Shown here: piece by piece, positions 6,403 to 6,843 of the stretch
How the letters are laid out: every line of letters starts with the position of its first letter
Position numbering within the stretch: the stretch's first letter is position 1
Source: Dictyoglomota bacterium
GTDB taxonomy: Bacteria > Dictyoglomota > Dictyoglomia > Dictyoglomales > Dictyoglomaceae
DNA: 6,843 nucleotides
Direction of reading: 5' to 3'
Assembly: GCA_029776735.1 (NCBI GenBank)
Contig: JAKOUL010000002.1
Span: 1 to 6,843 of the forward strand
Translations under genes and position numbers: made by a program
Notes under the pieces: model-generated
The model's input: the letters and a program-made list of their open reading frames with translations, nothing else
Databases searched by the model: none
What the model was told of the DNA's origin: nothing

Positions 6403-6843
6403 TTTCCCTCACTTCCTTCCGGAAGAGTTAAAGTGTTTGTAAAAATTTCTTGAGGTAGATTAAAAATCTTTACGCTACCCTTAGGATCATCTAATAAAAT
6501 AATCTTAGTCTCAGGCAAAAGAATTTCCAATGCTTCTATATAGAGTTTTGTCCTAATAAGTGATGGGGCTTTCTTATATTTATCTAGTAATGTTTTATAT
6601 CTATAAGCGTCACCTTTACTCTTTTCAATCTGCTCATTCTTATATGCTTCTGCATCTGCAATAATCTTAGCTGCTTCTCCTTCTGCTTCAGGTACGATTT
6701 GGTTATAATAAGATTGAGCTTCTAAAATTAGTTTATCCTTCTCAGATTTTGCATTTATAACCTCTTGAAAAGCAGGTTGTACAGGATCAGGAGGTACCAC
6801 ATCTTGAAGCTGAACATTAACTACTTTCACTCCAAAATTAATT
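6399..6843 (-). CDS. hflK: HflK, C-terminal part (N-terminus outside window)
   Basis: Partner of HflC in the FtsH-regulating membrane cage. The frame is open to the window edge (Ile-Asn-Phe-Gly before the GTG at 6830), so that GTG is internal. About 147 C-terminal residues are seen of a protein that is usually 300-420 long; the membrane segment and most of the band 7 domain lie outside. Visible HflK hallmarks are VVNVQLQDVVPPDPVQPAF, then a long Ala/Glu/Lys helix with EAEGEAAKIIADAEAYKNEQ and the block LLDKYKKAPSLIRTKLYIEA. A short C-terminal tail ends in PEGSEGK, without the long Gly/Pro-rich extensions seen in some HflK proteins. It is upstream of hflC in the expected hflK-hflC order with a 4-bp overlap. 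No ftsH or hflX is visible here. Confidence 0.93.
   Translation of the reverse strand, partial: INFGVKVVNVQLQDVVPPDPVQPAFQEVINAKSEKDKLILEAQSYYNQIVPEAEGEAAKIIADAEAYKNEQIEKSKGDAYRYKTLLDKYKKAPSLIRTKLYIEALEILLPETKIILLDDPKGSVKIFNLPQEIFTNTLTLPEGSEGK

Noticed and set aside
6828..6830. GTG as a start of a short band 7 protein
   Set aside because: The frame stays open to the window edge with HflK-like residues upstream, so it is an internal valine of a truncated hflK.

Overview
The window is a compact, AT-rich (about two-thirds A+T by eye) stretch of bacterial chromosome holding seven protein genes, two of them cut by the window edges. I see no RNA genes, insertion sequences, CRISPR arrays or phage genes. 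Lysine, glutamate and isoleucine are abundant, arginine is mostly AGA/AGG, isoleucine is often ATA, and spacers are almost absent. Together these suggest a low-GC thermophilic bacterium. The protein sequences look Dictyoglomus-like or from a similar deep-branching thermophile, but that is an impression from memory and not a database result.

Layout. Left, + strand: the C-terminal three quarters of an aldo/keto reductase (1-768), then after one stop and one codon an NFACT/RqcH-family ribosome quality control protein (772-2535). Middle, - strand: a Crp/Fnr-family regulator (3394-4074) followed with no spacing by an RluD-type 23S rRNA pseudouridine synthase (2485-3393). The RqcH and RluD genes converge and overlap by 51 bp. 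Right: dnaA on the + strand (4232-5554), divergent from the regulator across a 157-bp intergenic region that carries a recognisable promoter for each direction. Then come hflC (5557-6402) and the C-terminal part of hflK (6399 to the window end) on the - strand, overlapping by ATGA and converging on dnaA with a 2-bp gap.

How the genes relate. RqcH and RluD both act on the large ribosomal subunit, one rescuing stalled nascent chains and the other modifying 23S rRNA, but they lie on opposite strands and share only their 3' ends. HflK and HflC form the membrane cage around the FtsH protease; no ftsH is visible here. dnaA stands without dnaN or recF, and I see no DnaA-box cluster in its upstream region, so this is probably not an obvious replication origin. 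Two starts are corrected here from TTG codons to internal ATGs with better Shine-Dalgarno support (regulator at 4074, dnaA at 4232).

I found no convincing undescribed system. The notable points are structural: in-frame stop/start junctions, a tail-to-tail overlap containing an inverted repeat, the symmetric divergent promoter region with a palindrome over one start site, and an isolated dnaA.
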